Origin: Candidatus Eisenbergiella merdavium
Lineage (GTDB): Bacteria > Bacillota > Clostridia > Lachnospirales > Lachnospiraceae
Length of the DNA: 64,000 nt
Assembly: GCA_019119595.1 (NCBI GenBank)
Contig: DWWS01000045.1
Coordinates: 62,001 to 126,000, forward strand
Direction of reading: 5' to 3'
Shown here: positions 36,352 to 45,370 of the stretch, piece by piece
How positions within the stretch are numbered: position 1 is the first letter of the stretch
How the letters are laid out: the number at the start of each line of letters is the position of its first letter
Notes under the pieces: model-generated
Databases searched by the model: none
What the model was told of the DNA's origin: nothing
The model's input: only the letters and a program-made list of their open reading frames with translations
Made by a program: the position numbers and the translations under genes

Positions 36352-39222
36352 TCAGAACACAAGCCGCACTTCTTCCGTCAGCCCGTACTGGCAGACGAAT
36401 TCCAGGATGGTTTTATTTTCCGACCTCTGCACGATGCTCGCCCCGCCCTGTACCGGCTCCAGACCGCTCACCCGGCCGTTTACCACCACCCAGATCCGCG
36501 ACGGCCTACTTTCCTGATAGTGCCAGAAGCGGCCGTAGACCGCCTTTTCCACCGGATTGCGGTTCAGGTCGTAGTCCTCGCTCTCTCCGAAATAGAGCCG
36601 CAGGTCGGGATCGCAGACCGCCAGATTGATGGAGCCGTCCCCGTTCTCCGTCACCGTCATCAGGCAGCTTTCCGTCACTCCGTCGATATAGCGGTCGTGA
36701 ATCTCATAATCCTTCCGGAACAGAACATAATCCGTTTTGTTGAACATCCGCACGATGTGGGCATATTTATCCTGGCGCAGGATCTGAATCCCGCCTTCGA
36801 TATCCAGCTGCCGGATGCCTTCCTCCCCCTTTCCCATCCGGATCAGATAGCGGTAGGAGGCGTCTTTTGGCTCGCTCCCATGATTGAACAGGGCGAATGC
36901 ACGGTGTCCCCGGGTATCGTTCTGATCCTTCATATCCCGGGAAACGTTGTCCTTTTCAAAAAATCGAAGATCGTCCTCCTCCCACAGATAATAGCCGTTG
37001 TTTCTGTTATCCGTCAGGATGTTCCCGTGCCGCTTCGCGCCGGGGCCGTAGTCCTGAAAGATCGTAGTCTCCGCATCATAGCCGCATTCGCTTCGGATCC
37101 CGCTTCCCAGGCAGAGGATCATATCCTCATAAAAATGCCAGGTTTTGTCCGCCCGGAAGCTTTCCAGTCCGTATTTGGGGTGTCCGTGCAGCTTCAGGAC
37201 AAAGATGCCGTTCTGCCCGCTGTCGTCCAGGCCGCCCACAAAGGGCTGGTCGGAAAAAAGCCACTCCGCCCATTCATCCTCCACATCGTACGGACGGGAT
37301 TTCAGCTGTTCCAGGGGAATGCAGACCGCGGTGGTCCCGTTCCACCTTCTGTAATCGAAGCCCTGATCAATCATGACGCCGTTCTGCACGCCGCCGTCCT
37401 CGACAGGATAGCGGGACAGCTCCAGGAAGCCGAAGGAGCGGAACATGCCGAAGGCGCTGTAGCGGGAACCGGAGCCGATCTCATCCGGCCATACCTCCAT
37501 GGGGTACACATACTGGCTGCAGCCGCGCACCGAAGCGGCAAGCTCTCCCCTGCGGTGTACGGCCGCCGCCGCACAGGAGAGGGTTTTGTGGGAATCCGGA
37601 AGGTCTGCCGGAAGGATCCCCTGTTCCGTAAATTCCCGGTAAAACTCCGAGCCCTTCTGGCGGGAAGAGGTCTGCGCCAGCCGCAGATACATGGCTGCGG
37701 CCCGCCTGTCATGGAAGGCCCGCGCAAAATGGGCGAATTCGCAGACGGAAACCTCGCTTTCTGCCCGGAAAAAATACTGGCTCATGCAGAAGCTTTCATA
37801 AACGCCCTGATAGATCTGATATTCCGTCAGCAGGATCCTCCAGAGCCGTTCCTTCGCTTCCTCTCCGATCTGAAATTCCGTATCCGCAAGTACCTCCAGC
37901 ACCCGCGTCAGAGAATAGACCGCCACGGTCTGATAGGATCTCACATAGCCTCCGTGGTGAAAAATGGTGCCGTCCTTCTTGCAGCCGCTGGCGATGCCCG
38001 GCGCATAGCCCAGACAGTAATTTTCCAGATAAAACAGGAAATGCCGCATATCCGTCATTTTTTCCCTGCCGTCCTCCATCAGCAGGATGCAGACGAGCAG
38101 GGTGGGAAGCTCCATTCCGATCACATCCGAGTCCTCGAACCGGTATCCCGCGGCCCCGTTTTTGGAGGTCACGTCATAGATCCGGCTGAATTCATAGGCT
38201 CCTTTGATGTAATCCACGGCCTCCTCCAGGATTCCCCTTTGCTTCAGATATGCCTTCATGAGGAGCAGACTGCTGGCCGCGCCCCGCCCGTTATACCAGT
38301 TGATGACCGTATTCTGATCCTTCAGATGAAGGAAGGCGAGACGGAACCGCTCCTGCAGCTCTTTTTCCCCCGTCCTCACACATTCCCGGGCCAGAGCCTT
38401 CAGCATGCGCACATAAAGGGTGCTGTCCTGGATATGTACGCCGGTGATCTGCCCCTGCTCCTCCTTCAGCACATAGCCGTCCCAGAAGGCAAGAAGCGCT
38501 TCCCGTGAAGAAAGAGAGCCCTCCGCAAAGGGAGGCAGATCCATCTCATCGCACAGAGAAAGATACCGCTCCTCCATCCGCGCAAAAGCCTCCTTCTGGG
38601 CCTCCGTCGGCTCATCCCCCATAAAAACAGGCCGGTTCAGCCAGGTGCCGTTTCTGTCATACTCCCATAAGACGGAGCGCTTCGTATGCCTTCCCAGCTC
38701 CTTCACCCGGTCGCTCATCCGTTCATAAACATGAAACGGAGCCATGGAACGGCACAGGCAGATCTCATCCAGCCAGACCGCCATTTCTCTCTGCCCGCAG
38801 CCCTCCATCCGGATCCTCATCCAGTTCATGTCCGCCCGGTATTTCCCCTTCATGAACCCCCGCTCATAGGGAAGATCGATCTCCTTCCAGCCTGAATAGT
38901 TCAGACAGTATTCAAACTGCAGAGCCGTTTCCCCGTCTCTTCCAAAAGAAAAAACGAGACATGCCTCCGACGGTCTTTCACTGTATACAAAACAGTGGAA
39001 CCCGAACGGATGCTCCAGGATGCTTTCTTTTTTCCCGGAAACCTCATAGGTCACGACCTCTTTCCGCTCCCGGTTCAGGATCGTCCTGCGCGCTTCCAGA
39101 AAGCTCCCCTCCCGTCCGCTCCATTTCAGGGACGCATCCGTAATATAACGTTCCCTCGTCTCCTGCAGAGTTCCATCCGTTACCCTCAGATCCTTCCCTG
39201 TAATTCTGTTGTCCTTTTCCAT
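36352..39222 (-). CDS. Polysaccharide lyase family 8-like (chondroitin-type) lyase
   Basis: The 956-residue protein has an N-terminal beta-sandwich, a helical toroid, and a C-terminal beta-rich region like chondroitinase ABC. DGTIFHHGGYVRSYQTVAV holds the expected catalytic His and Tyr, and RRWNGTTAVCIPLEQLKS and ETTIFQDYG match the conserved middle of PL8 lyases. No signal peptide is present, so it would act inside the cell on imported glycosaminoglycan fragments. The start at 39,222 has GAGGCGG upstream; a longer frame would add 28 residues of unlikely sequence. Substrate specificity (chondroitin, hyaluronan or other) is not decidable from sequence. Confidence 0.82.
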   Translation of the reverse strand: MEKDNRITGKDLRVTDGTLQETRERYITDASLKWSGREGSFLEARRTILNRERKEVVTYEVSGKKESILEHPFGFHCFVYSERPSEACLVFSFGRDGETALQFEYCLNYSGWKEIDLPYERGFMKGKYRADMNWMRIRMEGCGQREMAVWLDEICLCRSMAPFHVYERMSDRVKELGRHTKRSVLWEYDRNGTWLNRPVFMGDEPTEAQKEAFARMEERYLSLCDEMDLPPFAEGSLSSREALLAFWDGYVLKEEQGQITGVHIQDSTLYVRMLKALARECVRTGEKELQERFRLAFLHLKDQNTVINWYNGRGAASSLLLMKAYLKQRGILEEAVDYIKGAYEFSRIYDVTSKNGAAGYRFEDSDVIGMELPTLLVCILLMEDGREKMTDMRHFLFYLENYCLGYAPGIASGCKKDGTIFHHGGYVRSYQTVAVYSLTRVLEVLADTEFQIGEEAKERLWRILLTEYQIYQGVYESFCMSQYFFRAESEVSVCEFAHFARAFHDRRAAAMYLRLAQTSSRQKGSEFYREFTEQGILPADLPDSHKTLSCAAAAVHRRGELAASVRGCSQYVYPMEVWPDEIGSGSRYSAFGMFRSFGFLELSRYPVEDGGVQNGVMIDQGFDYRRWNGTTAVCIPLEQLKSRPYDVEDEWAEWLFSDQPFVGGLDDSGQNGIFVLKLHGHPKYGLESFRADKTWHFYEDMILCLGSGIRSECGYDAETTIFQDYGPGAKRHGNILTDNRNNGYYLWEEDDLRFFEKDNVSRDMKDQNDTRGHRAFALFNHGSEPKDASYRYLIRMGKGEEGIRQLDIEGGIQILRQDKYAHIVRMFNKTDYVLFRKDYEIHDRYIDGVTESCLMTVTENGDGSINLAVCDPDLRLYFGESEDYDLNRNPVEKAVYGRFWHYQESRPSRIWVVVNGRVSGLEPVQGGASIVQRSENKTILEFVCQYGLTEEVRLVF

Positions 39223-39236
39223 ACCCGCCTCTTTCT

Positions 39237-39251
39237 GCCGCTGCAGGCGGC
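39237..39251 (-). promoter_or_regulatory. Class 1 hairpin upstream of the PL8 ribosome binding site
   Basis: GCCGC / GCGGC with loop TGCAG lies just before AGAAAGAGGCGG. Confidence 0.6.
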
Positions 39252-39347
39252 GTCCGGCACGGAAGTCTGCTCCATGCCTTCTTTTGCCGCCGCGGCTCTG
39301 ATTCATATCTGCTTTTAAGCAGAAGCCCTGTCCGGCCTCCCGTTTTT

Positions 39348-39406
39348 ATTATAGCTGTCCGAAAGGAAGAGGCATATCGACAATTCTTTTTTTCAGTTGT
39401 CAATTT
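39348..39406 (-). promoter_or_regulatory. PL8 lyase promoter with shared upstream motif
   Basis: TATAAT (39,348-39,353) is preceded by TTCCTTTCG and by TTGACAACTGAAAAAAA, matching the sulfatase promoter box by box. The weak -35 region suggests an activator. Confidence 0.7.
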
Positions 39407-39517
39407 TTAAAAATCCATAAAACCATCCGGCGCGCCTTCCCGCCCCGCAGAAATCCGGTCATAAAACCTGCCCTGCCGGAGTAAACTGTATAAACAACAT
39501 GAATCGGGGATATGGAT

Positions 39518-40273
39518 ATGAGTTCAAAGACCAGAATCGTGGTACTGCATTTAAAAGAATTGATATATACCGGAATCTTTGCGGTACTGGGAATCCTCTT
39601 CCTCCTGCTTCTCATCATCATGTTCCTGCCCGGAAAGAGCCAGACGCCGGCGGACGGGGAGGAAACCGACCGCTTTGTTCCAGGAAAGTATACCACCTCG
39701 GTCATCCTCGGGAATTCCTCCGTGGATGTGGAGGTTGTGGTGGACGGAAACAACATCAATTCCATCCGGCTGGTCAATCTGGATGAGGCGGTCACCACCA
39801 TGTATCCGCTGATGGAGCCTGCGCTCAACGATCTGGCCCTGCAGATCTGCGAAAAGCAGTCTCTGGAAGACATCAGCTACTCCGAGGACAACAAATACAC
39901 CTCTCAGGTTCTGCTTGAGGCCATCTCCTCCGCGTTGGAAAAAGCGGAGACAACGCCCGGAAGCTCTCTGGAAAGCCCCCATTCCAGGGGAGGTTCCTCG
40001 TCCGGTGCGGCAGGGAGTTCCTCTTCCGGCACAACAGGCAATGCCTCCTCTGGTACGACAGGCGGTTCTTCCTCCGGCACGCAGGGCGGTTCGTCTTCGG
40101 GAGGGACACAGAATGGCTCCTCTTCTGACGGCAGCCAGAGCGGTTCCTCTTCGGAAAACGGCGGCCTTCCTCAAAACCAGAATACTGCGGGAAATCCCGG
40201 CTCCGCTGAAACCGCCGCTCCCGAGACCGACGCCTCTGAAACAGACGCTTCCGAAACAGGGAATGTAGGTTAA
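39518..40273 (+). CDS. Membrane-anchored protein with FMN_bind-like domain and Ser/Gly tail
   Basis: The 251-residue protein has one N-terminal membrane helix (about 12-34), an extracellular domain (YTTSVILGNSSVDVEVVVDG to about residue 145) that resembles the FMN_bind fold, and a C-terminal low-complexity tail built of SSSG, GTTG and GTQGG repeats. The Ser/Thr that usually carries FMN cannot be identified with certainty. The start at 39,518 has GGGGA at 7-nt spacing; an ATG 6 nt upstream is possible. The tail may span the cell wall. A terminator follows. Confidence 0.65.
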   Translation: MSSKTRIVVLHLKELIYTGIFAVLGILFLLLLIIMFLPGKSQTPADGEETDRFVPGKYTTSVILGNSSVDVEVVVDGNNINSIRLVNLDEAVTTMYPLMEPALNDLALQICEKQSLEDISYSEDNKYTSQVLLEAISSALEKAETTPGSSLESPHSRGGSSSGAAGSSSSGTTGNASSGTTGGSSSGTQGGSSSGGTQNGSSSDGSQSGSSSENGGLPQNQNTAGNPGSAETAAPETDASETDASETGNVG

Positions 40274-40310
40274 TGGCTGTTCCTGCCCTGCTCCATGACA
40301 GCAGGAAGCA

Positions 40311-40345
40311 AAAAAGGTGGTTGTTCACAGCCATCTTTTTCTTTT
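40311..40345 (+). terminator. Terminator of the Ser/Gly-rich protein gene
   Basis: AAAAAGGTGG pairs with CCATCTTTTT (one G-T pair) over a 10-nt loop, followed by CTTTTG, 37 bp after the stop. Confidence 0.75.
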
Positions 40346-40521
40346 GTAAAAATAAGGCCGCCTTGCATGAGCAAGACGGCCTGTGCATTTTCTTTCGGCC
40401 CTGCAGCCTACTCCGGTTTGAGGTTACTGCACACCCCCTACTGAAAGCCCCGCATAGCAAGGCTTTCCGGTACGCTGCTATGCTTCAACGCTTGACAGAC
40501 ACACTCTGTTGCCTGCCTTGT
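40346..40521 (-). ncRNA. Unidentified structured RNA, about 175 nt
   Basis: Between two convergent genes lies a stretch with a near-consensus promoter at one end and a strong terminator at the other, on the minus strand, with no reading frame of note. Internal hairpins include GCATAGCA / TGCTATGC, the competing GAAAGCC / GGGCTTTC, and TGCAG / CTGCA enclosing CTC / GAG. The terminator stem is GGCCGTCTTGC-TCAT-GCAAGGCGGCC followed by TTATTTTT (40,348-40,381). It does not show SRP, RNase P or tmRNA signatures. Candidates include a 6S-like or raiA-like RNA; I cannot decide. Confidence 0.65.
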
Positions 40522-40527
40522 ACTATT

Positions 40528-40556
40528 ATCATACACAGTACCGGAAAATATGTCAA
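40528..40556 (-). promoter_or_regulatory. Promoter of the structured RNA
   Basis: TTGACA (40,551-40,556) and TATGAT (40,528-40,533) with exactly 17 bp between them. Confidence 0.8.
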
Positions 40557-40587
40557 TTCCTCTGCCTTTTTTGAAGCTCACTCACTT

Positions 40588-41568
40588 TCACTCATTTTCC
40601 CCGTAAATTTCTTCTACAACATCGTCAATATCAGCTTCTTTTACCTTCACATCCACAATTCTATACTTACCGACCACTTCCTGAATAACGGTAGCCGCAT
40701 TGATATCCCTGAGGTCATAGCTGCACTTGATAAAATTCCCCTCCACAACCAGCTTTATCTGCGGAGGGAACAGCAGCTTCTTCTCTTCTGCCCCTTCACC
40801 TTCCACTTCAATCTCTATTGTTTCCTTTGTACCATATCTTTTTTTAACGTTTTCAACCGAATCGTCAACGGCAAGCTTTCCCTTGTCGATCACGATCATC
40901 CGCTCACACACAGAGTCAATATCCTTCATATCATGTGATGTAAGCAGTATTGTTGCCCCGGTTTCCTGATTGATCATTCTTAACAGATTTCGGATCTGTT
41001 TTTTTACGGCCACATCCAGACCTATCGTAGGCTCATCCAGGAAAAGGACTTTCGGATTATGCAGAAGAATCGCCAGTATCTCTGCCCGCATCCGCTGCCC
41101 CAGACTAAGCTGGCGTACCGGCTGTTTCAGGAATTCCTCTGCGCCCAAAATTTTTGAATATTTGTCCAGATTTTGTCTGTAAATGGAATCAGGTATTTTG
41201 TAAACCCTCTTCAGGACCTGAAAGGTATCCTCCGGTGGTAGATCCCACCAAAGCTGGGAACGCTGTCCAAACAGAACACCGATCTGTCTGGCATTCTCTT
41301 TTCTGTCTTCAAAAGGATCCCGTCCAAAGACCTGAACATTCCCCGAGCTTGGAGTCAGCACTCCTGTCAGCATTTTGATCGTTGTTGATTTGCCGGCTCC
41401 GTTCGGCCCTACCAGGCCCACAGTTTCACCGGCACTGATATCAAATGTCAGTCCCTTTACAGCTTCAATCTGCCTGTACTTTCGCCTGAAAAGATAATCA
41501 ACAAAGTTGTTTCCTTTCATTGGGACTCTATAACTTCTGCAGACGTTGTTCAAAATAATTTCTTTCAC
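40588..41568 (-). CDS. ABC-2 type exporter, ATP-binding protein
   Basis: This 326-residue ATPase has Walker A GPNGAGKSTT, signature LSLGQRMRAE, Walker B VLFLDEPTIGLD and LLTSHD. LSLGQ in place of LSGGQ is typical of the DrrA/NatA-like and ABC-2 branch. A C-terminal domain of about 90 residues follows the ATPase. Two permease genes lie directly upstream (19-bp gap), giving a complete three-gene exporter. The substrate is unknown. Confidence 0.92.
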   Translation of the reverse strand: MKEIILNNVCRSYRVPMKGNNFVDYLFRRKYRQIEAVKGLTFDISAGETVGLVGPNGAGKSTTIKMLTGVLTPSSGNVQVFGRDPFEDRKENARQIGVLFGQRSQLWWDLPPEDTFQVLKRVYKIPDSIYRQNLDKYSKILGAEEFLKQPVRQLSLGQRMRAEILAILLHNPKVLFLDEPTIGLDVAVKKQIRNLLRMINQETGATILLTSHDMKDIDSVCERMIVIDKGKLAVDDSVENVKKRYGTKETIEIEVEGEGAEEKKLLFPPQIKLVVEGNFIKCSYDLRDINAATVIQEVVGKYRIVDVKVKEADIDDVVEEIYGENE

Positions 41569-41587
41569 CGTCTTTCTCCTCTTCCGT

Positions 41588-42388
41588 TCAGCTGCCAGCT
41601 CCCGAATAATGTCTTAAACCGTACCGAAAAAATTTTAAAGCAAGAAACAACGCAGCACCGCCCACAACAGGCGCCGCATATCCGCAGATCCTTTCAAATA
41701 TTCCTTCTGCTTTATTCAAAAGGAGCAGACTGGGATAATAGTTGATAAACGCCCATGGAAAAACAAACGTCAGCGTTATCTGAACGATGCCCGGGAAAAT
41801 ACTGAGTGGATACTGGGTTAAGCTGCGAAGTTTATAGTAGAAAATTTCACCGATCTCTTCAGATTTAAGTGTCCAGAAGCTGATCGCACCTATAAACAGC
41901 ATTCCGGCCATCTGCAGGCAAACGCCGCTGATTAAGATCAGGAATAAATACAGAACTTTCCCTCCGGTTAATATTTCTTTTTCCTGGTATAAAGCAAGCC
42001 CCAGGAAAAGCAAGGTAACTAAAATCTGCGCAAGGAAAGTATCTCCAAACCGATAGCAGATCAGCTGTTTAACGATTCCCATGGGTCTGGTCAGAAGCAC
42101 ATCCAATGTCCCCTTCACGATCATTCCCGAAAGGTTATATACCGTATACCATAAAAGTGTCCCTGCCACCGCGTATGTCAAAAGTGAAATGCCATACAGG
42201 ATCGTCATATCCTCAAACTTCCAGCCGGCTATTCCTTCTAATTCATTGGTAATGATCCAGAAAGAAACATATATCAAAAAATAGGTTATAAAGTTGGCAA
42301 ACAGCCCCAGGAAAAAACTGACCCTGTATTCGGCCCTTGCTTTAAAAAAAGTTTTGACATAAAAACCGTACAGCCTGATAAAATCCAT
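41588..42388 (-). CDS. ABC-2 type exporter permease (DUF990-like), second
   Basis: The 266-residue protein has six membrane helices and the start DFIRLYGFYVKTFFKARAEY, with the segment VKGTLDVLLTRPMGIVKQL, which is common in ABC-2 permeases of the DUF990/YbbM-like group. The start at 42,388 is chosen because GGAAGGG lies 7 nt upstream; the frame opens with a TTG 36 bp earlier. It pairs with the permease encoded 51 bp upstream. Confidence 0.88.
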   Translation of the reverse strand: MDFIRLYGFYVKTFFKARAEYRVSFFLGLFANFITYFLIYVSFWIITNELEGIAGWKFEDMTILYGISLLTYAVAGTLLWYTVYNLSGMIVKGTLDVLLTRPMGIVKQLICYRFGDTFLAQILVTLLFLGLALYQEKEILTGGKVLYLFLILISGVCLQMAGMLFIGAISFWTLKSEEIGEIFYYKLRSLTQYPLSIFPGIVQITLTFVFPWAFINYYPSLLLLNKAEGIFERICGYAAPVVGGAALFLALKFFRYGLRHYSGAGS

Positions 42389-42439
42389 CCTGCTTCCCTT
42401 CCTTTGGATCATCTTTCCGATCAAACGATTTGTGCCCTG

Positions 42440-43210
42440 TTATCCTCCCTGAACGATAAGCTTCTTTGTAAGATATTTCTCCAATATACACACAAGCATT
42501 ACCAGAAGGATCAGCCATAAGGAAAGAATCCCGAAATTTCCCCACATGGCAGAGGGCGGCCATTCATTCAGCATTAATTCCAAAGGAAAGGAAAACAGAA
42601 AGCGAAACGGTAAAAATAAATTGATACGATAAAGCGCATCAGGAAATAAGCTTAACGGGATAAATGCTCCCGACAAAAATTGGATAATGTCCCGGATGAT
42701 TCTCTGTATTGCCCAGATCTCCAGGAATGCCATTGCAGACATGCCTATGATAATGAAAATTAATACATATAAGAAATGCCCCATCACTACAGCAAAGAGC
42801 GCAGCGGGAAGCTGCCTCATGACAATGCTGCCAGCGTGTTTGTAAATTGATACGCTGAAAACCAAAATTATGGGCAGCCCTTTTAACAGGAAATTTGCCA
42901 GCAATTCCCCAAGACACTGCATATAGTTTGAAAGGATAAAATGGTACGGTTTCATCAGATCAGCCGTAATAGAACCATCTGTTATTTTATCTCCTATCAG
43001 CTGTGCGATTTTGTTTATGTAAAATAAGGAGATGACATTAGACAATACCGTATACATGATCATATACTCTGTCATCTCCCGGCTGTTTCTATATAAATAC
43101 GTCCACAGAGCGAGCTTGATAAGGATATCAATAATACTGCCCGCCGTCGCAAACAAAGCCGAACTACGATACGTAATCCGTGATTTAAAAGAAACGATCA
43201 AAAAGGCCAT
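42440..43210 (-). CDS. ABC-2 type exporter permease, first
   Basis: The 256-residue membrane protein has six helices, and IGDKITDGSITADLMKPYHF is the equivalent of the DVLLTRP loop in its partner. It is the first gene of the three-gene exporter operon. The ATG is preceded by AAAGG at 8-nt spacing. The gene is AT-rich compared with nadE upstream, which suggests a separate origin. Confidence 0.88.
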   Translation of the reverse strand: MAFLIVSFKSRITYRSSALFATAGSIIDILIKLALWTYLYRNSREMTEYMIMYTVLSNVISLFYINKIAQLIGDKITDGSITADLMKPYHFILSNYMQCLGELLANFLLKGLPIILVFSVSIYKHAGSIVMRQLPAALFAVVMGHFLYVLIFIIIGMSAMAFLEIWAIQRIIRDIIQFLSGAFIPLSLFPDALYRINLFLPFRFLFSFPLELMLNEWPPSAMWGNFGILSLWLILLVMLVCILEKYLTKKLIVQGG

Positions 43211-43281
43211 GGTTTCTGCCTTTCATTCAATTCTAAATTTTTTAAACTGCCAAACCTTTGTCCGTACAGCAGCCTTTGTCT

Positions 43282-45192
43282 CTAAAGCCGCTCCGCCTGA
43301 TCGAGCCACAGCGCGCTGCAGGCGTCGGAGGGCATCCGCAGGTCCCCTCTCGGGGAAAGGGCGGCGCTTCCCACCTTGGGGCCGTCCGGCAGGCAGGAGC
43401 GTTTAAACTGCTGGGTGAAGAATCTGCGGCAGAAATTTTTCAGCCATTTGAGGATCACGTCCTCCTCATATTTTCCCGCGAAAGCCGCTTTGGCGACGCG
43501 GTAAAGCTTGGCCGGCGGGAAGCCGCAGCGAAGCATGTAATACAGGAAAAAGTCGTGAAGCTCATAGGGCCCCACCAGATCCTCGGTCTTCTGGCTGATC
43601 TTTCCGTCCACCGGAGGCAGAAGCTCCGGGCTGACCGGGGTATCCAGCACGTCCAGAAGGACGCCGGACAGCGCCTGGTCGCCGCAGGTATCCGCGTAAT
43701 AACGGACCAGATGGCGCACCAGCGTCTTTGGCACCCCTGCGTTCACCCCGTACATGGACATGTGATCCCCGTTGTAGGTGGCCCAGCCCAGCGCAAGCTC
43801 GGACATATCACCCGTGCCGATCACCATTCCGTTTTCCGCGTTTGCGATGTCCATCAGCACCTGGGTCCGTTCTCTGGCCTGGCTGTTTTCATAGGTCACG
43901 TCGTGCACCGCCTCGTCATGGCCGATGTCCCGGAAGTGGAGCCTGACCGCCTCCTGAATGTTGACCTCCGTCAGGGAAGCGCCGATGGTGCGCGTCAGCG
44001 TGCAGGCGTTTTCGTAGGTCCGGTCCGTGGTGCCAAAGCAGGGCATGGTCACGCAGCGGATGTTTTCCCTGGGGATCCCCAGCAGATCGAAGGCCCGCGC
44101 CGTCACCAGAAGCGCCAGGGTGGAATCCAGGCCGCCGGAAATCCCGATGACCGCGCAGGTACTCCGGGTGTGCTCCAGCCTTTTTTTCAGGCCGTGGGAC
44201 TGGATGGCAAAAATCTCCTCGCAGCGCCGCGCCTTCGTTTCCTCATCCGCAGGGACGAAGGGCTGTGTGGGGAAAAATCGCCGCAGGGAAAGCTCCTCCC
44301 GCTCCATGTGCACCGGGAGGATCAGATATCCGTCCTTTTTCGCTGCCGGGAAGGTGTTCATCCGCCGTCTTTCATGGCGCAGTCTGTGAATATCCAGATC
44401 TCCGTATACAGTCTGGTTTTCAAACCGTCTCGATTCGGAGAGCAGGGCGCCGTTTTCCGCGATCAGGTTGTGCCCTCCGAAGACCAGATCCTGGGTGGAT
44501 TCCCCGTCTCCCGCGGAGGCGTACACATAGCCGGTCACAAGCCTCGCGCTGGTGGAGGCGACCAGCATTCTCCGGTAATCCTCCTTTCCCACCGTCTCGT
44601 TGGAGGCGGAAAGGTTGACGATCACAGTGGCCCCTGCCAGAGCGTGCGCCGTGGAAGGGGTCTCGGCCGCCCACAGATCCTCGCAGATCTCACAGCCCAC
44701 CGTCAGCCCCTCCACGCCGTCGCAGGAAAAAAGGATCCGGCTGCCGAAGGGAACCTCCTCTCCTTTAAAGGAGACAAAACCGGTCTGCTCCGGCGCGGGC
44801 ATAAAATGGCGTGCCTCATAAAATTCCGCGTAATTGGGCAGAGCGGTTTTGGGGATGAAGGCGAGCACCCGGCCGTCCTGAAGCGCCGCAGCCACGTTAT
44901 ACAGCTTTCCGTCCTTTTCAAGCGGAAGCCCCACGAAAACCAGCGCGTCCCTTCCCGCCGTATGCGCTGCGATCCGCTTCAGCGCTTCCCTTGCTCCCGC
45001 AAGCAGCGTCTCCTGCAAAAACAGATCCTGACAGGTATAGCCGGTGATGCACAGCTCCGGGAAAACCAGGATCCGCGCCCCGTTTTCCGCCGCCTCGTCC
45101 ATTCCCCTTATGATCTGCTCCGCATTATGGGCGGTATCCGCCACTCTGATCTTCGGCGTCAGAGCCGCCGCCCTGATAAATCCATCCTTCAT
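43282..45192 (-). CDS. nadE: NAD synthase, glutamine-dependent
   Basis: The 636-residue enzyme amidates nicotinic acid adenine dinucleotide. An N-terminal nitrilase-type glutaminase (about 1-290, with the cysteine in GCEICEDLWAAETPS) supplies ammonia, and the C-terminal synthetase carries the PPi loop GISGGLDSTLALLV. Length fits the long form. The start at 45,192 is chosen because TTGGAGGT lies upstream; the frame stays open through the upstream repeat for 56 more codons, which would add unlikely sequence. Confidence 0.97.
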   Translation of the reverse strand: MKDGFIRAAALTPKIRVADTAHNAEQIIRGMDEAAENGARILVFPELCITGYTCQDLFLQETLLAGAREALKRIAAHTAGRDALVFVGLPLEKDGKLYNVAAALQDGRVLAFIPKTALPNYAEFYEARHFMPAPEQTGFVSFKGEEVPFGSRILFSCDGVEGLTVGCEICEDLWAAETPSTAHALAGATVIVNLSASNETVGKEDYRRMLVASTSARLVTGYVYASAGDGESTQDLVFGGHNLIAENGALLSESRRFENQTVYGDLDIHRLRHERRRMNTFPAAKKDGYLILPVHMEREELSLRRFFPTQPFVPADEETKARRCEEIFAIQSHGLKKRLEHTRSTCAVIGISGGLDSTLALLVTARAFDLLGIPRENIRCVTMPCFGTTDRTYENACTLTRTIGASLTEVNIQEAVRLHFRDIGHDEAVHDVTYENSQARERTQVLMDIANAENGMVIGTGDMSELALGWATYNGDHMSMYGVNAGVPKTLVRHLVRYYADTCGDQALSGVLLDVLDTPVSPELLPPVDGKISQKTEDLVGPYELHDFFLYYMLRCGFPPAKLYRVAKAAFAGKYEEDVILKWLKNFCRRFFTQQFKRSCLPDGPKVGSAALSPRGDLRMPSDACSALWLDQAERL

Positions 45193-45195
45193 CGC

Positions 45196-45344
45196 TACCT
45201 CCAAGCCGAAGCGTTTTACGCAGAGGCACGCGCGGAAAAATCGCGTATGCGATTTCTCCGCTGCGATCATAGGCTTTGCGACGCTTCGGCGCAAAGCCGG
45301 ATTGGAAAATGCGTTATCAAACGTATTTTCCAATCTTACCTCCA
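45196..45344 (-). repeat. Multi-hairpin repeat element A (nadE leader)
   Basis: A 149-bp element bounded at both ends by TACCTCCA (the complement of the ribosome binding site TGGAGGTA). It contains a 15-bp stem at 45,301-45,334 (ATTGGAAAATGCGTT and its near-complement), a hairpin around GGCTTTGCG...CGCAAAGCC, a third GC hairpin and the class 2 hairpin at 45,211-45,221. It is closely related to element B. Confidence 0.8.
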
Positions 45345-45370
45345 AGTCGAAATGTTGCAAAGCCGAAACG

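Noticed and set aside
40346..40521. SRP RNA or tmRNA
   Set aside because: The GGAAGGAAGCA-type SRP loop and the tmRNA tRNA-like end with tag frame are both missing.
45193..45360. Upstream extension of nadE to 45,360
   Set aside because: The extra 56 codons come from a repeat element that also occurs before another gene, and the ATG at 45,192 has a far better ribosome binding site.
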